Shown here one piece after another: positions 1 to 9,383 of a DNA stretch of 64,000 nucleotides. Both the position numbers and the translations under genes were made by a program. Within the stretch, counting starts at the first letter, position 1. The number at the start of each line of letters is the position of its first letter. Origin of the DNA: Leishmania donovani (taxonomy: Eukaryota; Euglenozoa; Kinetoplastea; Trypanosomatida; Trypanosomatidae); assembly GCF_000227135.1 (NCBI RefSeq), contig NC_018258.1:652318-716317 (forward strand). The letters are read 5' to 3'. Under the pieces are notes generated by a model. It ran no database searches, was not told the origin of the DNA, and was given only the letters and a program-made list of their open reading frames with translations.

Positions 1-2952
1 CTGCAGCGCCTGTGCAGGCTGAAACTGCTGGCGCGAGTGCTCATATGGCGTGTTCACGTACCTCTTCAATTGCTGCAGCTCATGTGGGGGAGGTACACCA
101 TCGCCAGAGACCGGGTGACTCCCAAATGCGGCGCTGCTCTCGTGAGCGCTGCCAACATAGTTCAGCGTGCCGTTGCCGCCGCTGCTCATAGGCAGAGCAG
201 CGGCTGCTTCATCGCTGGCATTGAAGATTTTGCTAGTCATGCCTGCGCCGCCGCCGCCGCTGTGAATGGAAGCGTTTGTCGCATTCCGAATGGAGCTTGC
301 AGTATCGGGCATGGCGCGTGAATGGCAGCTTCCACTCACCGGAGGAATGGCGCTTGAAACGGGGATGCCGTTCTCGTAGGCCTCGCCTGTCCCCAGAGAG
401 AGGAGCATGCGACGCTGCCGGACGGTGCGCCGGCCACTGGCAAGATGAAGGTTACTTATCGTCGAGTGTGACGAGCCCGCGGTGTGGTACGTCTCGCCGC
501 TCCGGGAGCTGCGATCGCTGTAGGAACGACTATTCTCATTGTGCTGCGACACGGCAGAGCTTATATCCGTCTCGGACATCGGGTCCACTGCGCTCGTGAT
601 CACATCGCCACCAGTGGAAGCCCAGGCCGCTGTAGGCGCGTTCCTCTCCCGGTTCGAGTTCTTGTTGCGGAGGTTCGAGGCGTCGCGATCCACCGCGTTG
701 CCTCGCCCTCGCTGAACAGCTCGAGCAAAGTTGGGCACAAGTCCAATCGTGTAGAAGCGGCCTTGATGCTCGAACTCCCAGAGATAGAACGCGCGTGTAG
801 CGGCCTCGGGGGACGCGGACGGGTTGGCGCCGGCGTCAGCGGCATCCTTACCGTTGGCAGCGTGCCCTCCATTGCTGCCACAAGGCGAGGCGCGCGAGAG
901 GGCTTTGACGTTTGACGCCGTGAGTGGAGAGGAGCGCACCCTGCCGTCACTGCCGCCCTGCGTCCTGGATGGCGCTGCGGGTGCTACGGTGGAGAGTGGC
1001 GACGGACTCGACGGTCTTGCAGCTGGGTCCTCAGTCTGGGGAGGTGGCATCACCTTGAGCCTCGTCGCCGTGTAGTAGTCCAGCGGGTACGAGTTCACCC
1101 AGTGACTGTTTGAGGTATCCGCTACACGGGCTTGGACATACAAGTTCTTCGACCACGACAAGATAACGTCCGAGGCCACCGCCGTCAGCCGCGGGCCTGG
1201 CTCTTCGAGCGGTCGAACGCAAACGCTGTAGTCCCGCGCGTCCTCAGGGTCCGGGTCGTAAAAATCCGTCGCGAGCATCTCCTGCCCTGACAAATCCTGT
1301 GCCACAGCCCAGTCCGCGTCCACAAAGGCACCCGTGCCGACCTGCACAACCCGCTCGAGCACCGTCGCGTGGGGATACACCACCTTCCCGACCGTCAGCT
1401 GATTGGTTCCCACAACGCAGACCAGCTTCACCGTTGCAGCGCCGGGCCCTGCCGAACCAAACGTTCCGCCGTTGGAGCTCTCCTTGGCACCACCGCAAGA
1501 CCCGCTGCACAATGCACTCCCGCCACCGTGGCCAGGGAGCCCCTCACTGTCCGCCCTGCTCTGCAGCAAAACCTGCACTTCCGCACTTGCAGAGCTTGGC
1601 AGCGGGGCAGCGTGGATAGCTGCGGAAGGGAAAGCCGCGTTCGCGTCAACCACTATGGCAGATCCGGCATCACCGACGAAGCCGGCAAACAGAAACACCG
1701 GCGGCGTCGGCGAAGGGTGAAAGTCGAGCTTCAGGAAGCACTCCGCCATAAAGGCGCACAGCTCCGATGCAACAGCGTTGTTCATCTCAATCGCTAAATG
1801 ATGCGCCGCAATGCGTATTCGCCGCAACGCTCGCGCCAGCCGCCGCGTCCACTGCAGTTCCGCGCACCGCAGACGCACCTCGCGCAGGAAGCACAGGGAA
1901 GGCACGTCCATCAAGAAGCACGAGAAGCGCGTGCTCGGCAGGGGCGGGTTGCCCGGAAGTCCCGCACGGCGACACTGATCCACGTAAAGAAATGCTGCTT
2001 GGAACAAAGCACGACCGAGATGCTGCTCGCCAGCCGATTTCGAGATGAAAGCAACCAGCTCGTACTCGGCGGGCTCATCTCGCGTGCCAGTGCACTCGCC
2101 TTCTCCCTCGTCCCCGGCGCTCTCGGCCGGTGGCCGGAGGAAGGACTCTGCCGAAGCCTTCGTCTTCTGCCGTCTCACCGGCACCAGTCCGACAAACCCA
2201 ATTACCATGAAGGAACAGTGCGGCGCAAACACCACACTTCCGTGCGGGGCGCCGCAGCGGTTGGCGTTCGCGGCCGAAAACGCGTCCGCCCCCTCTCTCG
2301 GGGGTGGGGCTATGGAACTGGTAGGGTACTCAAAGCAGATGGCGCACGGCGTCGGTCGAATTTGCGGACCCTGAGTAGACTTTTTCTGCCGCCGCGTCGG
2401 CGCTGCGCCCTTTTGCATCGAGCCGAAGGCTCGGAGCTGGCATGCAAGCTTCTGCTGGTCGTACGCCCGCTGCATATCCTCGTTGGTCTCGTACATGTCC
2501 CCCTCGTAGCAGCTGACTGTAGCCGCGTAGAAAGACTCCACTGTAGGGTAGTATAGGTCGCGTGGGAGCGCGTTCAGTGTCCCCCATGATTCCTTCCGGC
2601 AGTAAAACTGTGTACCTGGCTCTCGGTAGGCGTTGTACAGCTGTTGCACGAACGGCAACGAGGCCGGAGCTGCGTCGAGGCATAACTGCGCAGGGCAGTA
2701 GTCGCGCCGTGAGCTGCGTGACGTTTGGGAGCTGCTTGTATCCGTGTTGGAGTTGCGGCTGCCCGAATTGGATGGCGTTCGAGAGTCGAGAGACGTGGCC
2801 GAGTCGGGTTGTACGAAGTGCATGAACTTCTTCGTCAGCGGCAGCAGTGACACCTCCTTTCGGCGACGGTCGGCCCGCCATGCCTTCTTCTTTCGATAGC
2901 AGAGCTCATCGAGGTACTGATCCTGCGCCTCGCGACTGGGTGAGATGCCCAT
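1..2952 (-). CDS. Conserved trypanosomatid protein, C-terminus beyond left edge (paralogue of the gene at the right edge)
   Basis: An uninterrupted minus-strand frame runs from the ATG at 2950-2952 to base 1, giving 984 codons with no stop, so the C-terminus lies outside the window. The frame opens after a TAG about 130 bases upstream, and this is its first ATG. Translation begins MGISPSREAQDQYLDELCYR. It has no signal peptide or obvious transmembrane segment. Several blocks match the gene at 60714-64000: YPTVESFYAATVSCYEGDMY with an acidic then M-Q-AY stretch, ISKSAGEQHLGRA (about 2009-2047), FSCFLMDVPSLCFLREVRLR, and FYTIGLVPNFA (about 730-765). Between blocks it is rich in Ser, Ala and Gly and looks disordered. 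I recognise no named domain and infer no function. Codon use and the matched blocks make this the real gene; the shorter frames overlapping it on either strand are shadows. Confidence 0.85.
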   Translation of the reverse strand, partial: MGISPSREAQDQYLDELCYRKKKAWRADRRRKEVSLLPLTKKFMHFVQPDSATSLDSRTPSNSGSRNSNTDTSSSQTSRSSRRDYCPAQLCLDAAPASLPFVQQLYNAYREPGTQFYCRKESWGTLNALPRDLYYPTVESFYAATVSCYEGDMYETNEDMQRAYDQQKLACQLRAFGSMQKGAAPTRRQKKSTQGPQIRPTPCAICFEYPTSSIAPPPREGADAFSAANANRCGAPHGSVVFAPHCSFMVIGFVGLVPVRRQKTKASAESFLRPPAESAGDEGEGECTGTRDEPAEYELVAFISKSAGEQHLGRALFQAAFLYVDQCRRAGLPGNPPLPSTRFSCFLMDVPSLCFLREVRLRCAELQWTRRLARALRRIRIAAHHLAIEMNNAVASELCAFMAECFLKLDFHPSPTPPVFLFAGFVGDAGSAIVVDANAAFPSAAIHAAPLPSSASAEVQVLLQSRADSEGLPGHGGGSALCSGSCGGAKESSNGGTFGSAGPGAATVKLVCVVGTNQLTVGKVVYPHATVLERVVQVGTGAFVDADWAVAQDLSGQEMLATDFYDPDPEDARDYSVCVRPLEEPGPRLTAVASDVILSWSKNLYVQARVADTSNSHWVNSYPLDYYTATRLKVMPPPQTEDPAARPSSPSPLSTVAPAAPSRTQGGSDGRVRSSPLTASNVKALSRASPCGSNGGHAANGKDAADAGANPSASPEAATRAFYLWEFEHQGRFYTIGLVPNFARAVQRGRGNAVDRDASNLRNKNSNRERNAPTAAWASTGGDVITSAVDPMSETDISSAVSQHNENSRSYSDRSSRSGETYHTAGSSHSTISNLHLASGRRTVRQRRMLLSLGTGEAYENGIPVSSAIPPVSGSCHSRAMPDTASSIRNATNASIHSGGGGAGMTSKIFNASDEAAAALPMSSGGNGTLNYVGSAHESSAAFGSHPVSGDGVPPPHELQQLKRYVNTPYEHSRQQFQPAQALQ

Positions 2953-3962
2953 GAGTATGTCCTTAGAGGCCACCCAAAGAGCTCGGCAACACGTAAAGGC
3001 AGAGGATCCGTGCAGAAATCGCGCCTCGCTGCTCTTGACAGAGCGCTGGTCGCGTGAGGTCGATGCAGCGCGCAACTACAGAGAAGCAGAGGGATAAGGT
3101 CGCGCGCACTGGTATAAGCTGAGGCGTGACAGCTCCGGCTTCTCAGCACGGCTTGAGTGGGAGCCTTGGAGAAACGGATCGCGAGACTATGGGTGTGAAT
3201 GAGCCAGGCGCACGTAACGCGACTGACAATACGATGTTGAAAAAGTAGGGTAGCACTGGCGCGCAGAAGTAAAAAGAGAAGAAAACAATCGCGCCTGTGC
3301 ATTCTACGTTATAGCTGGTCGGCAAGACGAGGGGCGCTAGCGGAGCAAGTTGTGGCGGGCGATCACGGGGACGGCTCCGGTGAGTACAAGGCGTGGGCAA
3401 GAGAGGTGAGAAGAAAAGATATGGAGCGACAGTATTTCGGAGACGAGCAGAAAGAGAAAGAAGAGACGAAGAGGTATGAGAAAAAGTCAAGCTGAAGAAA
3501 TGCACGCACACGTGTCACACGCACCAGATGTAAAACCTGGCACTGACATGAGAAGCCACCAGCACGCATGGCAAGCAAGCCTGCTTGAGCGAAAGGTAGA
3601 GAATCCGAAGAGTCCTTGCTCTCTCACATGACGTCATCAACGGCAAGCCTTGATGCCAGTCATTGCCTTCAGCGAGTGAAACAACGTGGAACCGATGAAC
3701 ATGTTTGCCGCGATGTCACCCCCGTCTCGCAGCACCTCTCGACGCGGCCAAAAAAAAAAGCAGCATGGCAATCACTTCATCCGATCGGATCGCTAGCGAG
3801 TCCTCGTGCGCCGCATCGTCTCTCTCCTTTCAAGCTTCTCCACCCCTCCGTCAAGAGGCAATCGAACAACACGGCATTGCAATAAGAGCAGCGGGAAAAA
3901 AGGGACACACTACCGGTCGGGAGGTTTGCCTCGCTGAAATGAAGACTTGCAGAAATGCGCAG
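2953..3962. other. Intergenic spacer between the transporter and the left-edge gene
   Basis: About 1 kb between the transporter stop and the next ATG. The minus strand carries pyrimidine-rich stretches (plus-strand purine runs around 3240-3290 and 3400-3490), expected where trans-splicing and polyadenylation signals lie in a trypanosomatid unit. A plus-strand A run sits near 3751-3760. I see no gene. Confidence 0.6.
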
Positions 3963-6900
3963 TCACTTGCACTGACGCAGGAGCGACGCGACCGCGGCCT
4001 CCACGCGGTGTTCGCGCCCAGCCGCCCCCAGCTCAGCGCCCCCGTCACTGACGCCACGCGAACGCGCACCACTGGCCGCACTCTCGGCATCCTCCCGCGA
4101 CAAGCCCTCACGGGAATCAGCCACCGCTGCGCTCTGCGCTACCATACCGTAGAACACGGAGTCGCGACGCTCCAGCAGCGCCCGCGGCTGCCCCATCTCC
4201 ACCACACGCCCGCGCGCCATCACAAGCACTACGTCGTACGCCGCCACCGTGTGCAGACGGTGCGCGATCGTCACCACCGTGTACGCGCCAAACTGCTCCG
4301 CCACAATACGCTGCACCGTCTGGTCCAGCTGTGCGTCCACGTTCGCCGTCGCCTCGTCCATCAGGATGAATGCACTCCCCTTCTTCAGCAGCGCGCGCGC
4401 TAAGCACAGCAGCTGGCGCTGCCCAACGCTGAAGTTCGACCCGCCCCCCTGCACCACAGTGTCCAGCGCAGGCATGCTGTCAGATGCAGCGCTCGGCAGT
4501 CCAGAAGCTGTAGGAAAGGTAGCTGAGCTTCCGCCCACCCCCACAAACCCCACAGACACCAGCGCGGCACGCACCTCCTCGTCCGTCGCGTCGCCGAACG
4601 GATCCACGTTGCTGCGCACCGTGCCATCGAACAATACGGGATCCTGCGGGATCATGGAAAACAGCCGCCGCAGAGCGGGAAGCGTGTACGTCCGCGCGTC
4701 GCGCCCGCAGACGAGCATGCGACCGCCGCTTACCTCCACCAGCCGCAGGAAGGCCAGCAGCAGCGTCGACTTCCCGCTCCCCGTCCGCCCCACAACGCCC
4801 ACCTTCTGCCCAGGGGCGATCGCAAAGCAGACATCGCGCAGCACCAGCGGCAGCCCTGGCCGGTACCGCAGGTCCACGTGCTCCAGCCTCAGCGCGCCAA
4901 ACGCGCCGCTCCTTGCCGCAACACCCTGTCGCGCAGGCGCGGCCTCGTCGTCATCACCGCCGGCAGCCACAACGATGTCGCTCGCACTTCTGGAGCTCTC
5001 GCCTCCTCCCCTGCGGCTGCCGCCACTCGCTGCCACAGCGCGCGCCACATACGCGTCCCGCGGCTCCAGGAGCGCCGCTTCCTGCGGCACGTGATCAATG
5101 TAGTGGCAAACGCGCTGCACACTGTTCATGCTCGCCTCGACAGCGGCAGCAAGGTCTAGGAGTGCAGATAGCGACCAGCTGAGATCGAGGCACATGGTGA
5201 GGCTCAGCGAGATCAGGCCCACGCGCGCCTCCGGCAGCGCCGGCGACGCCTCTACCAGCTTCTCCACAACGCCGATCAGCCCCACAGCAATAACGGCCAA
5301 TGACGCAATGTACTCGATTCGGATAGCGAGCCACAACGTCATAACCTTCTCCACGTAGGTGCAGCTGTACACAAGGTCCAGCCGCAGGAGCGCCTCCGCG
5401 AATAGCACGTGCGACTTGTCGTATGCAGCGATCGTCGCACGCCCGTGCACCACCTCCTCCAGCAGCGAGAGCAACGGAGACTGCCCCACACTGCTGCGCC
5501 GTCGCACCTCACGCACCACTGTCGCGTAGAACTTGAGCAGGCGCACAAAAGCGTAAACCGCTAGCAGCACCACGACCACACTAAGCGGTGAAGTGTATAG
5601 CGTCACTGCTAAAGACGTCATGACATATCCCGTAATGCCCAAAAAGGGAATCACGTTCGCCGGCAGCTCATCGTCAAGGACGTGCACGTCCCTGCTGAAC
5701 CGGTTGACAATGCGACCCAGTGGTGTGCGGTCAAAAAACGTCAGCGTGGCTGAGCTCACCGTGTACAAGAGTATGGCGTGCAAGCGGCAGGCAGCGCGGC
5801 GAGCGAACTGAAAAATAAACAGGTCGTTGGCAGACACTGTGATAGCAACCACAAAGACGAGTCCAAGATACACGCCAAGCTGTTCGTTGGTAGAGAGAGA
5901 AGAACCAAAGTAGTTCACTGACCACAGCGTCAGCCAAACGCTGGAGCCTGTCGAGAGCGCTTCGCTAACGAAGTAGCGCAGCACAATTTGAATTGCGACC
6001 GGGACGCCCCCGCCCGCCTCAAAGTAGGCACGGTACACACTCCACGGTGTGTGCCCTGTCTCCTTCTCCTCCGCAGTCATCAGGTCGCCGCCGTCCGCTG
6101 CATCCTCACCCGTAGCCAGCCCAGATGAGCCCTTCGCCGTGCGCGGCGCGGCCTTAGACCTGCTTGCGAGCCTAACACCTTTACATACCGTAGAGTCCCT
6201 ATTGTTGCAGCCTTCCGCCTCTGAGTTCTCGCTGGCCCATGAGCCCTGCCAGTGCATTCTCGGCAAAGGGCTGCCATCGTTCTCCCCCCACTCACCGCCG
6301 TCTTTGCTGGCACGGCCATCGGCACCGCCACACCGAGCGTGGTCACGCTCCTCACGCGTGCCCACACACGACTCCACGTTCACCGCAGACGACCACGCAG
6401 AACTGGCCTCGGTGCACTCCGCCACAGTATCACCACCGCCACACCCGCTCTTCTTGCTCGCGGCGGCGGCCTCCTCGCTCTCCACGTACGCCTTCCACTC
6501 CGACGCAGCGTAAGCAGCGTAGCTGCCCGCAAACACGGCGCAGCCCTCGCGCATCACCACGACCTGGTCCGCGTGCGGCAGCACCTGCAGCTGGTGCGTC
6601 GCTAGCACGCGCGTCTTGCCCGACAACGCGCGCAGCACAACCTCGTCCATCACGCGCCGCCCAACGTGCGCGTCCAGCGCCGACAGCGGATCGTCCAGCA
6701 GGTACACGTCGCGGTCCGCATACACGGCGCGCGCAAGGCTCACGCGCGCCTTCTGCCCACCGCTCAGGTTGATGCCACGCTCGCCGATCTCTGTCCCCAG
6801 CCCGCGCGCCATCAGTGCCACATCAGCATTCAGCTGGCAGCTCCGCACAGCGCGCGCAAGACGCTCGCTCGCCGCGTCACGGCCGCAGCTGAAGCACCGT

Positions 6901-9383
6901 GGCACAGCAGCAGCGCCAGCAGCTTGCTCAGCGCACCTCAGAGGCGAGAACGCCTGCGCAGAGCCGCTATTGCTATCGACCGCCGCGCCACCAGCAGCGC
7001 CGCGCCGATCGCCCTCGAAGAACGTGATGTTCGCCTCTAACGTTTCCTGCATGATCCACGGCTGCTGCGGCACGTAAGCTACCGACTTCGCTACGCTCAC
7101 ATGCCCCTCGAACCGGAACGCACCCAAAAGCGTCGCCAGCAGCACAGACTTCCCGCTCCCCGTCGCGCCAACAACAACCGTCAACTGCGCGCGCGGGAAC
7201 GACACGCGCACATCGCGCAGGAGAGCCCTGTCCACCATCGCGTACAGAGCCACGCCACTATCACTGCCGCGCCCGTTCTCACCACCCGCAACAGCCACAC
7301 CGCCATCATCGTTCCCCACAGCAACGCGCGCAGGCTTCCTACCGCCTTCACCCATGGCAGGGGAAGCAGCCGCCCTCCGCCACTGAAGCTCCACCGGCAC
7401 ACGGCGGCGCAGCACCGCGCACAGTATCCTCTGCGCCACGCGGCGCAGCCCCACGTGTCGCGGCTCGTACACGGGAAGCGCGGCGGGCACTGACACAAGC
7501 ACCCTTGCAAGGTCGGCCGAAGCGGCACTCGGCAGCGGTGCGTCCCCGGAAGCAGCGCCGCCACTCCCTGTGCTGTTGAGCATGCGCTCCGCGTGCTCGA
7601 CGATGATGTGCGAGTCGTCGCACTCCAAGAACTGCGTGACGCGCCCCGTCGACACAATGAACTTCGCCAGCGACGTAAAGGCCTCCGGAAGCATCATTAC
7701 AGGGAAGGTTATAGCACTGACAACTGCGATGAGAGGGAACACCACGGATGCGTCAAGCTTGTGTCCGCTGAGGGTGTAGGTAGTGAGAACAGCGGCGATC
7801 ATGAACGTCGGAGTAGAGAACACGCATGCCCACAGCCCGACTTGACGCATCTGCAGTCTTCGTCGGAATCGCAACTCATCGGCCCGTGCGTTATCTTCGA
7901 TCGCCGAGACAAACTTCGACTCCCATCCCATCATCTTCACGACACGAATGCCGGAGAGCAGTTCATTCGTGCGACGCAAGCGCTGATCCGTGCAGCTCGA
8001 CAGGTTCTCTTGTGCGCCGCCCATAGCATTCGTTAACCCCCCTTGGACAGGCAGTAAAGCGGCAAAAACCAGGACAGCAGCCAGGGCACTCGGCCCCACG
8101 AGAACGAAGAGGTAGGCAACGTACAGCGTCAGCATAGTCGGCGCCATCCACAGGAACATCACCCGCGTGGGAAATTCCTTGATGTTCTCAACGTCAGAGC
8201 TCGCCATCGCTAGCACACGACCAGTGTTCATGTCCGGTCTCGACAGCGCATCCGGCGATATCGTCAGACACTTTTCGAAAATCAGGGCGAGTGTCGAGGT
8301 GCGGAAAAGGCTCGAAACACGCCGACTGCGGTGCATCTCCTTGTTCATCAACGCTGGTTGCACCAACTTCACGATCACAAGAATCGAGAAGAAGAGCAGC
8401 CCTTTTCTCGCTCCCGCCCGCTCCTTGCTCGACTGCAGGAACAGCACAAACTGCTGCAGCAACCACGGTGTCGACACTTCACATATCATACCGGCAATCG
8501 AAGGTGGCAGTATCGCCATTAGATCGGAGCGAAACGTGCGGAGTAGCGCCCAAAGCAGCGACGGAGCGTGAGGCATACGCGGGCACCCAGTATCCGCGAT
8601 TCCAATCGTCGAAACCGGCACCAGATCCTGCACGTACTCGCACGTGCACCGCGCCCGCCCATCCTGAACCTGGTAAAACAGACGCTCGCCCTGCACGCAC
8701 CCGTCGTGCACTACTTCCTCAGCCACATCACCAGCCACACGCGCACGATACGGCGGCAACGCGCTGTCAGCGTCCCACTCCACACCGCACAAAAGCGTGT
8801 GCGGCGTGTCGCTCGATCGAACGTACCCCACCCACCGCAGCCGTCCATGGACACCCTCCTCACCACGGAACCTCACACGTGACAGCTCGTTGATAGCCGC
8901 CACGCGCGCGCCACCCCATCGCCCGTTATAATCGCCGCCAATCACTTCACTTTCCCCCGAGGGGTCATCGCAGGCTCCACACTGCACTGGAAGCGCAGCT
9001 TCAACGCGCGCACGCCACGCGTCGCGGCCCCCGCGAACCTCCTCCTCGCGAAACGCGCGGCTTAGCAGAGCGCCACAGCACACGGCGCGGTGCGCCCGCT
9101 GTGGTGGAGGCATGTACGCCTCCTCCAGCCGCTCCCTCCACGCAAGCATAACATATGGGTTCAGCCACCTCAGCAGGTAACGCGATAAAACGCCGCTCCG
9201 CTCTTCCGGAGCCTCCTCCAGCAACCCGCGTATCGCAGCCCAGTCCACCAACGCATCATCACAAGCGCTACCCTTCGGTAACGAATTAGAACGCAGAAGC
9301 CACAACCGTCGGTTAACCTCGCCGAACGAGTAGACGCTATCACTCGCCGCTCCTTCTGGCATCTCCGGTCGTTGACTGCTCAT
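3963..9383 (-). CDS. PRP1: ABCC-type ABC transporter, PRP1/ABCC7-like, with a CAP-Gly-like insertion
   Basis: A 1806-residue ATP-driven membrane exporter with two membrane domains and two nucleotide-binding domains. The frame is open upstream, but the best start is the ATG at 9381-9383 (MSSQRPEMPEG). An elbow-helix segment with the ABCC-typical WLNP lies near residue 70; residues about 167-257 resemble a CAP-Gly domain; membrane domain 1 spans roughly 290-600. NBD1 has Walker A GATGSGKS (about 739-746), LSGGQ (873-877) and Walker B LLDDP (895-899), with Asp where the catalytic Glu would be, as in MRP proteins. Membrane domain 2 spans roughly 1090-1400. NBD2 has GRTGSGKS (1532-1539), FSVGQ (1651-1655) and LMDEA (1674-1678), so the intact catalytic site is in NBD2. 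There is no TMD0. In Leishmania, PRP1 overexpression gives pentamidine resistance. I assign PRP1 from length, type and neighbours, not from an alignment; another ABCC member is possible. Confidence 0.85.
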   Translation of the reverse strand: MSSQRPEMPEGAASDSVYSFGEVNRRLWLLRSNSLPKGSACDDALVDWAAIRGLLEEAPEERSGVLSRYLLRWLNPYVMLAWRERLEEAYMPPPQRAHRAVCCGALLSRAFREEEVRGGRDAWRARVEAALPVQCGACDDPSGESEVIGGDYNGRWGGARVAAINELSRVRFRGEEGVHGRLRWVGYVRSSDTPHTLLCGVEWDADSALPPYRARVAGDVAEEVVHDGCVQGERLFYQVQDGRARCTCEYVQDLVPVSTIGIADTGCPRMPHAPSLLWALLRTFRSDLMAILPPSIAGMICEVSTPWLLQQFVLFLQSSKERAGARKGLLFFSILVIVKLVQPALMNKEMHRSRRVSSLFRTSTLALIFEKCLTISPDALSRPDMNTGRVLAMASSDVENIKEFPTRVMFLWMAPTMLTLYVAYLFVLVGPSALAAVLVFAALLPVQGGLTNAMGGAQENLSSCTDQRLRRTNELLSGIRVVKMMGWESKFVSAIEDNARADELRFRRRLQMRQVGLWACVFSTPTFMIAAVLTTYTLSGHKLDASVVFPLIAVVSAITFPVMMLPEAFTSLAKFIVSTGRVTQFLECDDSHIIVEHAERMLNSTGSGGAASGDAPLPSAASADLARVLVSVPAALPVYEPRHVGLRRVAQRILCAVLRRRVPVELQWRRAAASPAMGEGGRKPARVAVGNDDGGVAVAGGENGRGSDSGVALYAMVDRALLRDVRVSFPRAQLTVVVGATGSGKSVLLATLLGAFRFEGHVSVAKSVAYVPQQPWIMQETLEANITFFEGDRRGAAGGAAVDSNSGSAQAFSPLRCAEQAAGAAAVPRCFSCGRDAASERLARAVRSCQLNADVALMARGLGTEIGERGINLSGGQKARVSLARAVYADRDVYLLDDPLSALDAHVGRRVMDEVVLRALSGKTRVLATHQLQVLPHADQVVVMREGCAVFAGSYAAYAASEWKAYVESEEAAAASKKSGCGGGDTVAECTEASSAWSSAVNVESCVGTREERDHARCGGADGRASKDGGEWGENDGSPLPRMHWQGSWASENSEAEGCNNRDSTVCKGVRLASRSKAAPRTAKGSSGLATGEDAADGGDLMTAEEKETGHTPWSVYRAYFEAGGGVPVAIQIVLRYFVSEALSTGSSVWLTLWSVNYFGSSLSTNEQLGVYLGLVFVVAITVSANDLFIFQFARRAACRLHAILLYTVSSATLTFFDRTPLGRIVNRFSRDVHVLDDELPANVIPFLGITGYVMTSLAVTLYTSPLSVVVVLLAVYAFVRLLKFYATVVREVRRRSSVGQSPLLSLLEEVVHGRATIAAYDKSHVLFAEALLRLDLVYSCTYVEKVMTLWLAIRIEYIASLAVIAVGLIGVVEKLVEASPALPEARVGLISLSLTMCLDLSWSLSALLDLAAAVEASMNSVQRVCHYIDHVPQEAALLEPRDAYVARAVAASGGSRRGGGESSRSASDIVVAAGGDDDEAAPARQGVAARSGAFGALRLEHVDLRYRPGLPLVLRDVCFAIAPGQKVGVVGRTGSGKSTLLLAFLRLVEVSGGRMLVCGRDARTYTLPALRRLFSMIPQDPVLFDGTVRSNVDPFGDATDEEVRAALVSVGFVGVGGSSATFPTASGLPSAASDSMPALDTVVQGGGSNFSVGQRQLLCLARALLKKGSAFILMDEATANVDAQLDQTVQRIVAEQFGAYTVVTIAHRLHTVAAYDVVLVMARGRVVEMGQPRALLERRDSVFYGMVAQSAAVADSREGLSREDAESAASGARSRGVSDGGAELGAAGREHRVEAAVASLLRQCK

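Noticed and set aside
1798..2556. 252-codon plus-strand frame
   Set aside because: Antisense shadow of the left-edge gene, Arg/Leu-rich with no family pattern.
2330..2881. 183-codon minus-strand frame
   Set aside because: It lies entirely within the left-edge gene in another frame; the paralogue comparison supports the longer frame from 2952.
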